Shown here piece after piece: positions 1 through 8,018 of a stretch of 64,000 bases of DNA. A program made the position numbers and the translations under genes. The notes beneath the pieces were generated by a model, which searched no databases, was not told where the DNA came from, and saw only the letters and a list, made by a program, of their open reading frames with translations. The DNA comes from Marinagarivorans cellulosilyticus (lineage in GTDB: Bacteria; Pseudomonadota; Gammaproteobacteria; Pseudomonadales; Cellvibrionaceae). The stretch's first letter is position 1; each line of letters opens with the position of its first letter. Location: positions 3,068,685 to 3,132,684 of the forward strand of contig NZ_AP023086.1 in assembly GCF_021655555.1 (NCBI RefSeq), written 5' to 3'.

Positions 1-1
1 T

Positions 2-493
2 GCGCAAGGCAAAGTTCAGCGTGTGCTTATTGTGGATTGCGATGTTCACCAAGGCGATGGTACCGCGGCGATCTTGGCCAATACCCCCTCCGTGTTTACC
101 TTTTCACTGCATTGCGAAAAAAACTTCCCTGCACGTAAAGCTGTTAGCGATTTAGACGTTGGTTTGGCGCCCAAAACGACAGATCGGGTTTATTTAGAGG
201 TACTCGATAACGCCTTAAGCAAGGTGCTGGAGCAATTTCAGCCCAATTTTGTTTTTTATGATGCCGGTGTAGATGTTTATGAGCACGACCCGTTGGGTTT
301 GCTGAATATTTCGTTAGAAGGCATTCGCGCGCGGGACAAATTGGTTCTAGAGGAATGTGTTAGGCGGAATATCCCTATAGCCACTGTGATCGGCGGTGGC
401 TATTATGACGGCCTTTCGAGCCGTGCCGATGCAAGCTTAGCTTTGGCTAAGCGCCATGCCATCGTTGTTGAGGAGGCGAATCGTTGGTTTTAG
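2..493 (+). CDS. Histone deacetylase-like amidohydrolase, 3' part
   Basis: This is the C-terminal 163 residues of a histone-deacetylase/acetylpolyamine-amidohydrolase family protein. The frame is open to the left edge, so the start lies outside the window. The family removes acetyl groups from acetylated amines using zinc. All three metal-ligand motifs are visible: DCDVHQGDGTA (Asp and His ligands), DAGVDVYEHDPLG (second Asp) and the late IGGGYY motif that carries the transition-state Tyr region. The real substrate in bacteria is usually unknown (acetoin-utilisation-like, polyamines or others) and cannot be deduced here. The stop is at 491-493 and the mutarotase gene begins 47 bases further on the same strand, so the two may be co-transcribed. 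Confidence 0.85.
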   Translation, partial: AQGKVQRVLIVDCDVHQGDGTAAILANTPSVFTFSLHCEKNFPARKAVSDLDVGLAPKTTDRVYLEVLDNALSKVLEQFQPNFVFYDAGVDVYEHDPLGLLNISLEGIRARDKLVLEECVRRNIPIATVIGGGYYDGLSSRADASLALAKRHAIVVEEANRWF

Positions 494-540
494 CTGTTCG
501 GATTCACAGAATTTATTGCAAAGAGAGTAAAGGCAGAATT

Positions 541-1362
541 ATGCAAAAAACAGAATTGGTAACTCCTTTTGGCGCCAAAGCAACAATCTACCATCAAGGT
601 GCGCACGTGACATCTTGGGTCCCGAGTGAAGCCTTAGGGGAGCAAATGTTTGTAGCCAAGCAAAGCGAGTTTTCGACAGGTAAAGCCATTCGTGGTGGCG
701 TGCCTGTTTGCTTTCCTCAATTCGCGGCATTTGGTTCTGGTGTAAAGCATGGTTTTGCGCGCAATATCGATTGGCAAGTGAAAAGTATTAGCGATGATCA
801 AACCGAAGCCGTTTTTAGCTTGGCCAATAATGAAAAAACACATGAGCTTTGGCCGCATAAATTTGAGCTCCTACTAACGGTTACGCTTGAGCCAACAAAG
901 TTGGTGATGGCCTTAACCGTCAATAATACTGATGATAAAGCCTTTGAGTTTAGCGGGGCGCTACATACTTATTTTGCCGTTTCGCGGTATACCGATGTGC
1001 AGGTTAGTGATTTATCCGGTATTACCTACTGGGATAATGGCACCGAGTTAAGCGATAAAAAACGAGCAGAACAGAGTGTGCTTTCGCTTGATGGTGCGCT
1101 AGATCGTGTCTATTTTGATGCGCCTGATGCGCTCGTTTTAGATGACGGAGCATTAAGCAAAAAAATTACTAAACGAGGCTTTACCGATGTAGTGGTGTGG
1201 AACCCTGGCCCAGAGGGCGCCAAAGGGTTAAAAGATATGGGTGATAATGAATACCACGGTATGCTGTGTGTGGAAGCGGCTATTGTCGACAAGCCTGTTC
1301 AACTTGCTAAAGGTGCAACATGGTCGGGCATACAGGCTATTGAAGTGCTAGTTAAAAACTAA
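541..1362 (+). CDS. yeaD: D-hexose-6-phosphate mutarotase (aldose 1-epimerase family)
   Basis: A 273-residue cytoplasmic protein of the YeaD/glucose-6-phosphate 1-epimerase family, which interconverts alpha and beta anomers of hexose 6-phosphates. Visible family marks are IRGGVPVCFPQF near residue 45, HGFARN (first catalytic His), the ALHTYF motif (second His) and a late EAAIVDKP motif holding the catalytic Glu. The reading frame is open further upstream to 484, but that extension overlaps the previous gene and does not resemble the family. ATG 541, preceded by a purine-rich AAAGGCAG, gives the normal length and N-terminus. No sugar-transport or kinase genes are adjacent, so the physiological sugar is not indicated by context. 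Confidence 0.88.
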   Translation: MQKTELVTPFGAKATIYHQGAHVTSWVPSEALGEQMFVAKQSEFSTGKAIRGGVPVCFPQFAAFGSGVKHGFARNIDWQVKSISDDQTEAVFSLANNEKTHELWPHKFELLLTVTLEPTKLVMALTVNNTDDKAFEFSGALHTYFAVSRYTDVQVSDLSGITYWDNGTELSDKKRAEQSVLSLDGALDRVYFDAPDALVLDDGALSKKITKRGFTDVVVWNPGPEGAKGLKDMGDNEYHGMLCVEAAIVDKPVQLAKGATWSGIQAIEVLVKN

Positions 1363-1789
1363 AACATATTTTTTGTGAACACCAACAAATGCTCAGTGGT
1401 GTTGTTTGTTGGTATTTCGTTTGGCTTGCGCGCCTAGATTGTTTCAAATCCCACCCTTTTTTGTTGTTAATTGGCTTATCTTAAACACCGCTTTGCAATT
1501 TTTGATCTCGGTGTCATTTTCTCATTAATTGATAAAGCCCCTTTGTTATTGCTTTTTAATGGAGGGAATTTTCTTGCTTGCCGAGAACTATTGCACTGGC
1601 TCTGTGTCTGACGGCGCTGGTTTGGCGAGTATTAAAGGTTTGTTAGGTTCTTAATGTGGAATAACCGTATTGGTTGCTTGGTGTCGTCACTAGCTGGCAA
1701 TATTCGTTAGATAATACTACCCAATATTCTATAAGCCGTTATGTGAGTGTATTGCGCGGCTTATCCTTCAAAATAGAGCAAGGATTTTT
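1363..1789. other. Intergenic region with an inverted repeat
   Basis: A gene-free stretch of 427 bases between the mutarotase and the molybdenum hydroxylase operon. A perfect 9-bp inverted repeat, ACCAACAAA at 1381-1389 and TTTGTTGGT at 1405-1413 with a 15-nt loop, lies just after the mutarotase stop and may be a weak terminator, although no T-run follows. The rest must carry the promoter of the downstream operon. I see no convincing coding frame, tRNA or riboswitch in it. Confidence 0.4.
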
Positions 1790-2302
1790 ATGTTAAAGCT
1801 TAGGCTTAATGGCCAATCGGTTGCGTTAGATGCTGACCCTAACATGCCTCTTTTATATGCAATTCGCGATATACAACAGCTTACCGGTACTAAGTTTGGT
1901 TGTGGTGCTGGTCAGTGTGGAGCGTGTACGGTTCACATTGATGGCGAGCCAGTGCGTTCGTGCATTACGCCCTTATCGGTCGCGGCAGGAAAAAGCATTA
2001 CAACAATTGAAGGGCTTGCCCACGGGGCAGAGCTTCACCCTGTGCAGCAGGCGTGGTTAGATCATAACGTCCCGCAGTGTGGTTATTGCCAAGCTGGCCA
2101 AATGATGAGTGCCGCGGCTTTATTGGCCCAAAACCCCAGCCCAAGTGACGATGAAATTAATAATCATATGCAGGGCAATATTTGCCGCTGCGGCACTTAT
2201 CCGCGCATTAAAAAGGCAATAAAGCAAGCTGGCGTTAGAATTCAAGAAGTGAAGCGTTCGGCTGTGAATGTGCAAGCTACAGAGCAAGGAGCGCAATCAT
2301 GA
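1790..2302 (+). CDS. iorA: Isoquinoline 1-oxidoreductase-type molybdenum hydroxylase, [2Fe-2S] small subunit
   Basis: A 170-residue ferredoxin-like subunit of a two-subunit molybdenum hydroxylase. It carries two [2Fe-2S] clusters that pass electrons away from the molybdopterin site of the large subunit. The first cluster is ligated by C38, C43, C46 and C58 (CGAGQCGAC motif), the second by C97, C100, C132 and C134 (CGYC and CRCG motifs), which is the complete family set. A good ribosome site (GCAAGGA) precedes ATG 1790. The stop overlaps the start of the large subunit gene (ATGA), so the two are translationally coupled. The substrate may be an N-heterocycle or an aldehyde; the family is broad. 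Confidence 0.92.
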   Translation: MLKLRLNGQSVALDADPNMPLLYAIRDIQQLTGTKFGCGAGQCGACTVHIDGEPVRSCITPLSVAAGKSITTIEGLAHGAELHPVQQAWLDHNVPQCGYCQAGQMMSAAALLAQNPSPSDDEINNHMQGNICRCGTYPRIKKAIKQAGVRIQEVKRSAVNVQATEQGAQS

Positions 2303-4548
2303 TTGCTAAAATTACGCGGCGCAGTATTTTAAAAACAGTCGGCCTGCAAGGGCCGGGTTTAATATTGATGGCCCCAATGCTGGGTCAGGCAGACACAGGC
2401 GATAAAGCATCAGCAGATTTTGCTTTAGGTGTATTTATTAGCATTGCAAAAACAGGTGATGTCACGATTGTTAATCATCGCGCGGAAATGGGGCAGGGCA
2501 TTTTAACCAGTGTGCCGCAAATTATTGCCGATGAATTGGGCGCCGACTGGCTGCGTGTATCTGTAGTGCAAGCCCAGGGGGATGCAAAATACGGTAATCA
2601 ATCGACAGGTGGTTCGGCCTCTATTCGAAACCATTTTCCATATCTTCGCCAAATGGGAGCTGTTGCGCGCGACATGCTTGAGCAAACGGCAGCGGATATT
2701 TGGCAGGTTCAAAAGAAAGATGTAAAAGCACAGAGCCATCAAGTTATTAACCTTAAATCCAAAAAAGCTCTGGCTTTTGGCGATTTGGCCGAGCAAGCGG
2801 CTAAATTACCGGTGCCAGATATTGAATCGGTTAAGTTAAAAGATACGGCTGAATTTTCTTTAATCGGGCGCGATGTTCGGTTGGCTGGTCAAGAAGACAT
2901 TGTCCGTGGCAAAACGGTATACGCACAAGATGTTCGGCTACCTAATATGCTGATTGCCAGTATCGAACGCCCCCCTGTTGTGGGTGGCCGAGTTAAAAGC
3001 GTGAACACTGCAGCGGCCAAAAAGGTGGCCGGTGTGGTTGATGTTATTCAATTAAAAGACCGTAGCTTGCCGACCAATGTTAAGCCTGTTTCTGGCGTTG
3101 CGGTGTTGGCCACCAATACTTGGGCGGCTCATGAAGGGCGAAAAAAATTAGATATCCAATGGGATACCAGTGATAAGCGCGTTGCTCTCAATGCAAAGCA
3201 TAATTCAGCTGAATACTTGGCCGAGCTGGTTTCTGCGGTGAATACCCAAGGTGATAAAGTTCGCAAAGAAGGCGATGTTTATCAGCATTCTTATAACCCC
3301 AGTAAAACAGTCGAGGCCACTTACACCGTGCCTTACCATCACCATATGTCGATGGAGCCCCCAGCGGCCACGGCAGTTGTTAGTGCTGATGAGTGCACAG
3401 TATGGACGGGCACACAAGCGCCGCAGTGGGCCAAAGGGTTAATCGCTGAAGAGTTGGGGATTGATGCCGCTAAAGTGACGGTGAATATGGCTTCGATGGG
3501 CGGGGCTTTTGGGCGTAAAGGTAAAAATGATTTTACCTTGGAAGCTGTTGAGTTAGCGAAGGCGGCAGGCCGGCCGGTAAAAGTGGTATGGACGCGAGAA
3601 GATGATGTTAAACATGGCTTTTACCATTCAATATCGGCTAATTATTGTAAGGCAGAAGTCAACGCTAAAGGAAGTGCCGATTACTGGCTGCAACGCGTTG
3701 CTTACCCACCAATTGGCGCGACCTTTAATCTAGAGGCGAAGCGCCCCAGTTTTGGCCAGTTATCGCTAGGGTTTGCTGATATTCCTTTTGAGCTTGAGCA
3801 TTTATCCTGTGAAGTTCACGATGTGGAAACGCATGTGCGCATTGGTTGGTTTCGCTCGGTGGCGAATATCAATAATGCTTTTGCATTGGGGTGTTTTGTA
3901 GACGAGTTGGCGGCTAAGGCGGGTATTTCAACCCATAAAATGTGGCTGAACTTGTTGGGTAAAGATCGCATCGTAGACCCTGCAAAAGAAGGTTTTGATG
4001 AATGGGATAATTACGGCCAAAAAACGCAGCTTCACGCGTTAGATACACGGCGCATGAAAGCAATTTTAAATCGCGTGGTTCAGGAATCTGGCGCAGATAA
4101 AAAAGTGAAAAAAAATGAAGGTTGGGGCATTAGTTATGCGCACAGTTTTAATTCCTATGTGGCCGCGGCCACTAAGGTGCGCGTAGACGGCGATAAACTA
4201 ACGGTGCTAGAAATGCATACCGCTATTGATTGCGGGATAGCTGTGACCCCTGATCGTATTGTTTCGCAAATGGAAGGCGCGATGATTATGGGCTTGAGTA
4301 CAGCACTGCTCAGTGAAATTACGGTAAACGATGGCGTTATCGAGCAAAATAATTTTTATGATTATATGTCGACGCGTATTAACCAGTGCCCGCCGTTGTT
4401 TGTTTATATTGCAAAATCCCAAGAGGCGCCTGGAGGCGTTGGCGAGCCAGGGTTGCCTCCGGTTATACCAAGCATTGTCAATGCCATTTATCATGCCTCG
4501 GGTCGCCGTATCCGAGACTTGCCGGTGAATAAAGTGTTAACGGTGTAG
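2299..4548 (+). CDS. iorB: Isoquinoline 1-oxidoreductase-type molybdenum hydroxylase, molybdopterin large subunit
   Basis: A 749-residue molybdopterin-cytosine-dinucleotide-binding catalytic subunit of the xanthine oxidase superfamily, isoquinoline 1-oxidoreductase branch. The N-terminus has a twin-arginine-like signal (TRRSILK, R7-R8, followed by a hydrophobic stretch), so the folded enzyme is probably exported by Tat to the periplasm. The family repeat is seen as a small N-terminal half followed by a second domain with GGAFGRKG. The late GVGEPGLPP motif supplies the catalytic Glu (E716). It overlaps the small subunit gene by four bases and is followed by the maturation genes. A cytochrome c partner, present in many relatives, is not found next to it, so the electron acceptor is unknown. 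Confidence 0.92.
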   Translation: MIAKITRRSILKTVGLQGPGLILMAPMLGQADTGDKASADFALGVFISIAKTGDVTIVNHRAEMGQGILTSVPQIIADELGADWLRVSVVQAQGDAKYGNQSTGGSASIRNHFPYLRQMGAVARDMLEQTAADIWQVQKKDVKAQSHQVINLKSKKALAFGDLAEQAAKLPVPDIESVKLKDTAEFSLIGRDVRLAGQEDIVRGKTVYAQDVRLPNMLIASIERPPVVGGRVKSVNTAAAKKVAGVVDVIQLKDRSLPTNVKPVSGVAVLATNTWAAHEGRKKLDIQWDTSDKRVALNAKHNSAEYLAELVSAVNTQGDKVRKEGDVYQHSYNPSKTVEATYTVPYHHHMSMEPPAATAVVSADECTVWTGTQAPQWAKGLIAEELGIDAAKVTVNMASMGGAFGRKGKNDFTLEAVELAKAAGRPVKVVWTREDDVKHGFYHSISANYCKAEVNAKGSADYWLQRVAYPPIGATFNLEAKRPSFGQLSLGFADIPFELEHLSCEVHDVETHVRIGWFRSVANINNAFALGCFVDELAAKAGISTHKMWLNLLGKDRIVDPAKEGFDEWDNYGQKTQLHALDTRRMKAILNRVVQESGADKKVKKNEGWGISYAHSFNSYVAAATKVRVDGDKLTVLEMHTAIDCGIAVTPDRIVSQMEGAMIMGLSTALLSEITVNDGVIEQNNFYDYMSTRINQCPPLFVYIAKSQEAPGGVGEPGLPPVIPSIVNAIYHASGRRIRDLPVNKVLTV

Positions 4549-4552
4549 TTGG

Positions 4553-5557
4553 GTGGCGAGCTCGTCAGCGCAGCAGTTAATCGCTGCCATTTTATCTGCA
4601 CTAAAAGATACAAGTGCGCCTAAAGCGTGGTTAGTAACGGTTATCGAAACATGGGGTAGCTCGCCTAGGCCTGCAGGTTCGATGATGTTTTGGTCCGGTT
4701 TGACGGGGGTGGTGGGCTCTATTTCTGGCGGCTGCATTGAAGAGGATGTCCTGCAAAAAATTCGCGCTGATGAATTGCCAAGCGATAGACCCAGCCAGCT
4801 CAGTTACGGTGGCAAAGGCGACCAGCGTTTTAAGTTGCCTTGTGGTGGAAAATTAACGGTTTTAGTTGAGCCATTAAGTGGCGGGGAAGAAGCTATTACC
4901 GCTTGGGAGGCGTGTTTGCGAGCGCTAAACAGTCGCCAAGGTATAGCGCGCTTTGTGGATGTCACGCATGGTCATTGGCGCTGGCAAGGCTCAGCCTCTT
5001 TCGATTTGCATTACGAAAATAATGTCGTGAGTTACTTTGCTGGTCCTGCGCGCAAATTACTCATTGTAGGGGCAAACCCTACGGCATATCACTTGGCTGA
5101 ATTTGCGAGCGCGTTAGATTTTGCCGTGACAGTATGCGACCCATCTAGTGATGTTGGTCAGTATTGGTTTGAGGCCAATTTTTGCGCGTTTAAGCCGGCT
5201 TACCCAGATGGTTTCGTTGCTCAAGATTTTGGCGATGCGCAGTCAGCGGTTGTGACGGTGTCCCATGATCCGCGCATTGATGATATGGCATTGTTAGAGG
5301 CGCTGCCGAGCAAGGCGTTTTATGTCGGGGCCATGGGCTCGCTCGCAACATCGCACAAACGTTTGCAAAGGTTACAAAGTTTAGGCCTTAGTGTGCAAAG
5401 TTTACAGCGTTTACATGCCCCCATTGGCATTGATATTGGCAGCAAAACGCCTAGCGAAATAGCGATGAGCATCGCCGCGCACTTGGTGCAATGTTATTCG
5501 GCGCAGCGTGTATCCGCTATGGCGGCTTCCAAGGTCGCACCGGGTGTTGCTCTATGA
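4553..5557 (+). CDS. XdhC/CoxI family molybdenum hydroxylase maturation factor
   Basis: A 334-residue cytoplasmic XdhC-type protein. In characterised relatives it binds the molybdenum cofactor, assists its sulfuration and inserts it into apo-hydroxylase. The N-terminal XdhC/CoxI domain shows SPRPAGSMM (residues 37-45) and SISGGCIEEDV (56-66). The C-terminal Rossmann domain starts near residue 163 with LLIVGANPTAYHLAE and ends in the conserved GAMGS and IGIDIGSKTPSEIA motifs. The start is GTG 4553, four bases after the large-subunit stop; the first internal ATG would remove the conserved N-terminal domain. The context assigns it to maturation of the hydroxylase encoded just upstream. Confidence 0.88.
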   Translation: MASSSAQQLIAAILSALKDTSAPKAWLVTVIETWGSSPRPAGSMMFWSGLTGVVGSISGGCIEEDVLQKIRADELPSDRPSQLSYGGKGDQRFKLPCGGKLTVLVEPLSGGEEAITAWEACLRALNSRQGIARFVDVTHGHWRWQGSASFDLHYENNVVSYFAGPARKLLIVGANPTAYHLAEFASALDFAVTVCDPSSDVGQYWFEANFCAFKPAYPDGFVAQDFGDAQSAVVTVSHDPRIDDMALLEALPSKAFYVGAMGSLATSHKRLQRLQSLGLSVQSLQRLHAPIGIDIGSKTPSEIAMSIAAHLVQCYSAQRVSAMAASKVAPGVAL

Positions 5558-6141
5558 GCGCAATAGCGCCCATAGGCTTCTTGGTGCTAGCTGCAGGTCA
5601 TGCACGCCGATTTGGCCGCTGTAAGCTTACGGCAAGGCTTACGCCGGTGCAGACGGTGCTCGGTCAGGTATTAGATCATATCGCACCGGTAGGGGCGCCG
5701 GTTTGTGTCGTAACATCTGAAGCCAAGCTTGGAGTGTTAGCGCTTGCCGAGCGCAAGCGGGTTGGCGTTATCAAAATGCCGATCGACTCCTCAGGGCTTG
5801 GTGAGTCCATCGCTTATGGCGTTGCAGCAACACAGCATTGGGCGGGGTGGATTGTCTGTTTGGGGGATATGCCTTGGATTGATACAAGCCTTTACCAGCG
5901 AGTGTGGCAACTATCGTGTATTGGCACTGCAAAGCAAGTTGCGCCCATTATTGGTGAGAGGCGCGGACACCCTGTTTTTTTTGATAAGACATACGTGCAT
6001 GCATTACGCGGGCTAACGGGTGATAGCGGAGCGGCCAGTCTTATTGATGATCGAGCACTGATGACGTTTAAAGCCGGTGATCAAGCGGCTTTGAGAGATG
6101 TCGATACACCTGCTGATCTCAGGTGTATCGATAAGCCTTAG
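5554..6141 (+). CDS. MobA/MocA-like molybdenum cofactor nucleotidyltransferase
   Basis: A 195-residue nucleotidyltransferase, most likely adding CMP to the molybdopterin cofactor (MocA type) to make the cytosine dinucleotide form used by the hydroxylase of this operon. The N-terminal nucleotide-binding loop LAAGHARRFG (12-21) and K24, together with LGDMPWID (103-110), are the family signatures, and RRGHPVFF follows later. The start is ATG 5554, overlapping the previous stop in an ATGA, which shows translational coupling. A longer reading from 5491 would run inside the xdhC-like gene and is not needed. It is the last gene of the four-gene operon; the next gene is on the opposite strand. Confidence 0.87.
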   Translation: MSAIAPIGFLVLAAGHARRFGRCKLTARLTPVQTVLGQVLDHIAPVGAPVCVVTSEAKLGVLALAERKRVGVIKMPIDSSGLGESIAYGVAATQHWAGWIVCLGDMPWIDTSLYQRVWQLSCIGTAKQVAPIIGERRGHPVFFDKTYVHALRGLTGDSGAASLIDDRALMTFKAGDQAALRDVDTPADLRCIDKP

Positions 6142-6144
6142 GCA

Positions 6145-6882
6145 CTAGCTGACTTTGTGTTGCGCTTGTTGCTCTAGTGCGAATATGGCTGAACGATTCG
6201 GTTGGAGCGGATCGTAAGGTGGGCTGTTTTTTATTTCCTCTTTTGTCATGCCGAGCATAATCTCTTGATCTGCCCATTCCACGCTGGTGAAGTGGTCGGG
6301 GGCCAGTAAAACGTGTTCGCCACCGGGTAGCCAATTTCGGGTATTGGCGGCAATAAAGGCGATGGCCCAGTGCTCGGTACTCAATAAAAAGTCTTCGATG
6401 TGGCCAAAACTGCGGTCTTTGGCGTGCAGCTTGTAGCCTAACACTTCGTTAATTGAGCGTAGATGGTAATCAACGTTTTCACCGTCTGAAATGCCGGTAT
6501 TCATGGGCTCTCGCAGTGTCATGGGGTTTGCTGTTGCTCCCCACATGCCTCCATACATCCAGTAAAAACCATAACCATAGTATTGAAAGAATGTTTTCTC
6601 GTAATGCTTGGAGATTGGCGCGTGCTCATCAAGTGACGGCGCATTCAAAAGCTGGTCCTTGCTAATGTTGAGTTGTAAAACTTGGTTGTCAGCATCGACA
6701 GTATCGATGGAGATAGGGCTGATTAGTAATTTTTTGCCGCCAGGAAGCCAGTTATGCGTGTCGATCACTAGGTACCTAGCTGTCCAGTGCAGGTCATCAA
6801 ACAGTATGTCGTTTACCTTAAAGCGACTTCCGTCGCTGGTGATGGCGGACAGTGCTTTGAGGTCTTTATATGGGTAAAACAT
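6145..6882 (-). CDS. Tandem PRC-barrel domain protein
   Basis: A 245-residue soluble protein made of two similar halves, roughly residues 1-100 and 125-225. Each half has a PRC-barrel-like strand pattern with a W-rich core, the motif NWLPGG, and a closing (T/S)K(D/E)-hydrophobic-NxP segment. A YYGYGFYWMYGG aromatic-rich linker lies between them. PRC-barrel proteins occur in photosynthetic reaction centres, in RimM and in many stress-associated proteins of unknown function. No enzyme motif, signal peptide or membrane segment is visible. It converges on the molybdenum operon with three bases between the stops. Its promoter must lie in the 405-base gap shared with the pspA-like operon, so divergent co-regulation with that stress operon is possible (inference). 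Confidence 0.75.
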   Translation of the reverse strand: MFYPYKDLKALSAITSDGSRFKVNDILFDDLHWTARYLVIDTHNWLPGGKKLLISPISIDTVDADNQVLQLNISKDQLLNAPSLDEHAPISKHYEKTFFQYYGYGFYWMYGGMWGATANPMTLREPMNTGISDGENVDYHLRSINEVLGYKLHAKDRSFGHIEDFLLSTEHWAIAFIAANTRNWLPGGEHVLLAPDHFTSVEWADQEIMLGMTKEEIKNSPPYDPLQPNRSAIFALEQQAQHKVS

Positions 6883-7287
6883 ATGAGTCTCCTTTGATTA
6901 GCGTGCTCTGTTGGCCTTGATGGATGGTCGGTTAACTATTGATCAAGGCCGCTAGTTGCTTGCGTAAAAGCAAGTCTTACCCGTAGGTAGCAGGGATTGT
7001 GCCGGTTTCGGATATTAGCTAAGCGGTAAGACAAATAATCTTACATGAAAGATGTTGACTCATTACATGTAATAATAGTAATCTAGCTTTGCGGTTGTGG
7101 TGAGGCTTGTTATTCACAAAGGATTGCGAGAGGATGCAAAGCGCTTATCGGCAGGGTGCCGGCAGTGGGTACAAATGGATGTATTGCTAAGGATTGGTGT
7201 TTGGATTTAGCGTGATATAAATAGCCTATAATTGGCTACCTTACCCAATCGCAAACTTATTAACTCTTTATCTTTAGGTGACAACAA
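6883..7287. other. Divergent promoter region of the PRC-barrel gene and the pspA-like operon
   Basis: A gene-free stretch of 405 bases. It contains a hairpin GTAAGA (7026-7031) / TCTTAC (7039-7044) and, about 20 bases on, the perfect 12-bp palindrome ATTACATGTAAT (7062-7073), which could be an operator. A perfect -10 hexamer TATAAT lies at 7227-7232, about 55 bases before the first start codon of the operon, but the matching -35 is poor (a TTGGAT 20 bases upstream). No coding frame seen. Confidence 0.5.
7227..7232 (+). promoter_or_regulatory. Candidate -10 box of the pspA-like operon
   Basis: An exact TATAAT hexamer 55 bases upstream of ATG 7288. The best upstream partner, TTGGAT at 7201-7206, is spaced by 20 instead of 17 bases, so this may be an activated sigma-70 promoter. 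A sigma-54 site, known for classical pspA, is not clearly present. Confidence 0.35.
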
Positions 7288-7977
7288 ATGAATATTTGGT
7301 CAAAATTGGTAACAGCGTTACGCGGTGGCGTTAATGAAGCTGGCGAGGCGATTGTGGATAGCCAGGCGCTGCGTATATTGGAACAGGAAATTCGTGACGC
7401 TTCGGTTGAGTTACAACAATCGAAAGACAGTTTGGCTTCTATTATGGCGCGCCAAAAGGTAAGTGAAGAAAAATGTAATCAATTACGTGAAAAAGTTGCA
7501 GAGCATGAAAGCTATGCACTTAAAGCGCTAGAGCAAGACAATGAAAGCCTAGCGGCTGAAGTTGCGCAAAAAATCGCTGAGATTGAAAACCGGCTGGCTA
7601 ACGAAAGTGCATCATGTGAAAGCTATGCCAGCAGTGCTTCGGATTTACGCCAAGCCATTCAAAAAGCCGACGATGATTTGGCGCAACTTAAGCACGAAGT
7701 AGATACGGTTAAAGCGACCGAAAGCGTTCAAAAAGCACAGGCTGCTGTATCGGCTAAGCATAGTGGGACTAACGCCAAGCTATTAACGGCAGCGGAGTCG
7801 CTAGAGCGAATTAAAGAAAAGCAAGCTTTGAAGTCAGCTCAAATGAAAGTCGCTGCCGAGTTAGCGCGAGATACATCGGGTGATGGGCTTGAAGCGAAGC
7901 TTAAGGATGCAGGTATAACGCCGGCAGGCAATAGCGCACAGAGCGTGCTTGCTAGGCTGAAAAACAAACAACAATAA
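7288..7977 (+). CDS. yjfJ: PspA/IM30 (ESCRT-III superfamily) protein, YjfJ-like
   Basis: A 229-residue almost wholly alpha-helical coiled-coil protein. The N-terminal amphipathic segment (MNIWSKLVTALRGG), the helix beginning RILEQEIRDA, the KATESVQKAQAAV stretch and the C-terminal LKDAGI...SAQSVLARLKNKQ tail resemble Escherichia coli YjfJ more than classical PspA. PspA/IM30 proteins bind stressed membranes, polymerise and remodel bilayers. It is the first gene of a unit with a YqiJ-like protein, a flotillin and a giant AAA+ ATPase, so a membrane-protection or membrane-domain role is likely. The ribosome site is TTTAGGTG about 8 bases before ATG 7288. No pspB, pspC or pspF is nearby, so regulation must differ from the classical phage-shock response. 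Confidence 0.85.
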   Translation: MNIWSKLVTALRGGVNEAGEAIVDSQALRILEQEIRDASVELQQSKDSLASIMARQKVSEEKCNQLREKVAEHESYALKALEQDNESLAAEVAQKIAEIENRLANESASCESYASSASDLRQAIQKADDDLAQLKHEVDTVKATESVQKAQAAVSAKHSGTNAKLLTAAESLERIKEKQALKSAQMKVAAELARDTSGDGLEAKLKDAGITPAGNSAQSVLARLKNKQQ

Positions 7978-7978
7978 A

Positions 7979-7996
7979 GCCCTTGTAATAAAGGGC
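7979..7996 (+). promoter_or_regulatory. Intercistronic hairpin after the pspA-like gene
   Basis: GCCCTT (7979-7984) pairs perfectly with AAGGGC (7991-7996) across a 6-nt loop, beginning one base after the stop codon. No U-tract follows, so it may be an mRNA-processing or stability element that sets higher expression of the first gene, not a full terminator. Confidence 0.45.
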
Positions 7997-8018
7997 GTGT
8001 ACAAGGAGTCTCGTTATT

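Noticed and set aside
1440..1789. Molybdenum-cofactor riboswitch upstream of the hydroxylase operon
   Set aside because: No stem pattern resembling the known motif could be built by eye; that motif is linked to cofactor synthesis genes, not to hydroxylases.
7140..7175. Possible sigma-54 promoter (GG-N10-GC spacing in CGGCAGGGTGCCGGCAG) before the pspA-like gene
   Set aside because: Only the minimal GG and GC are present; the -24 and -12 contexts are poor and no PspF-like activator gene is nearby.
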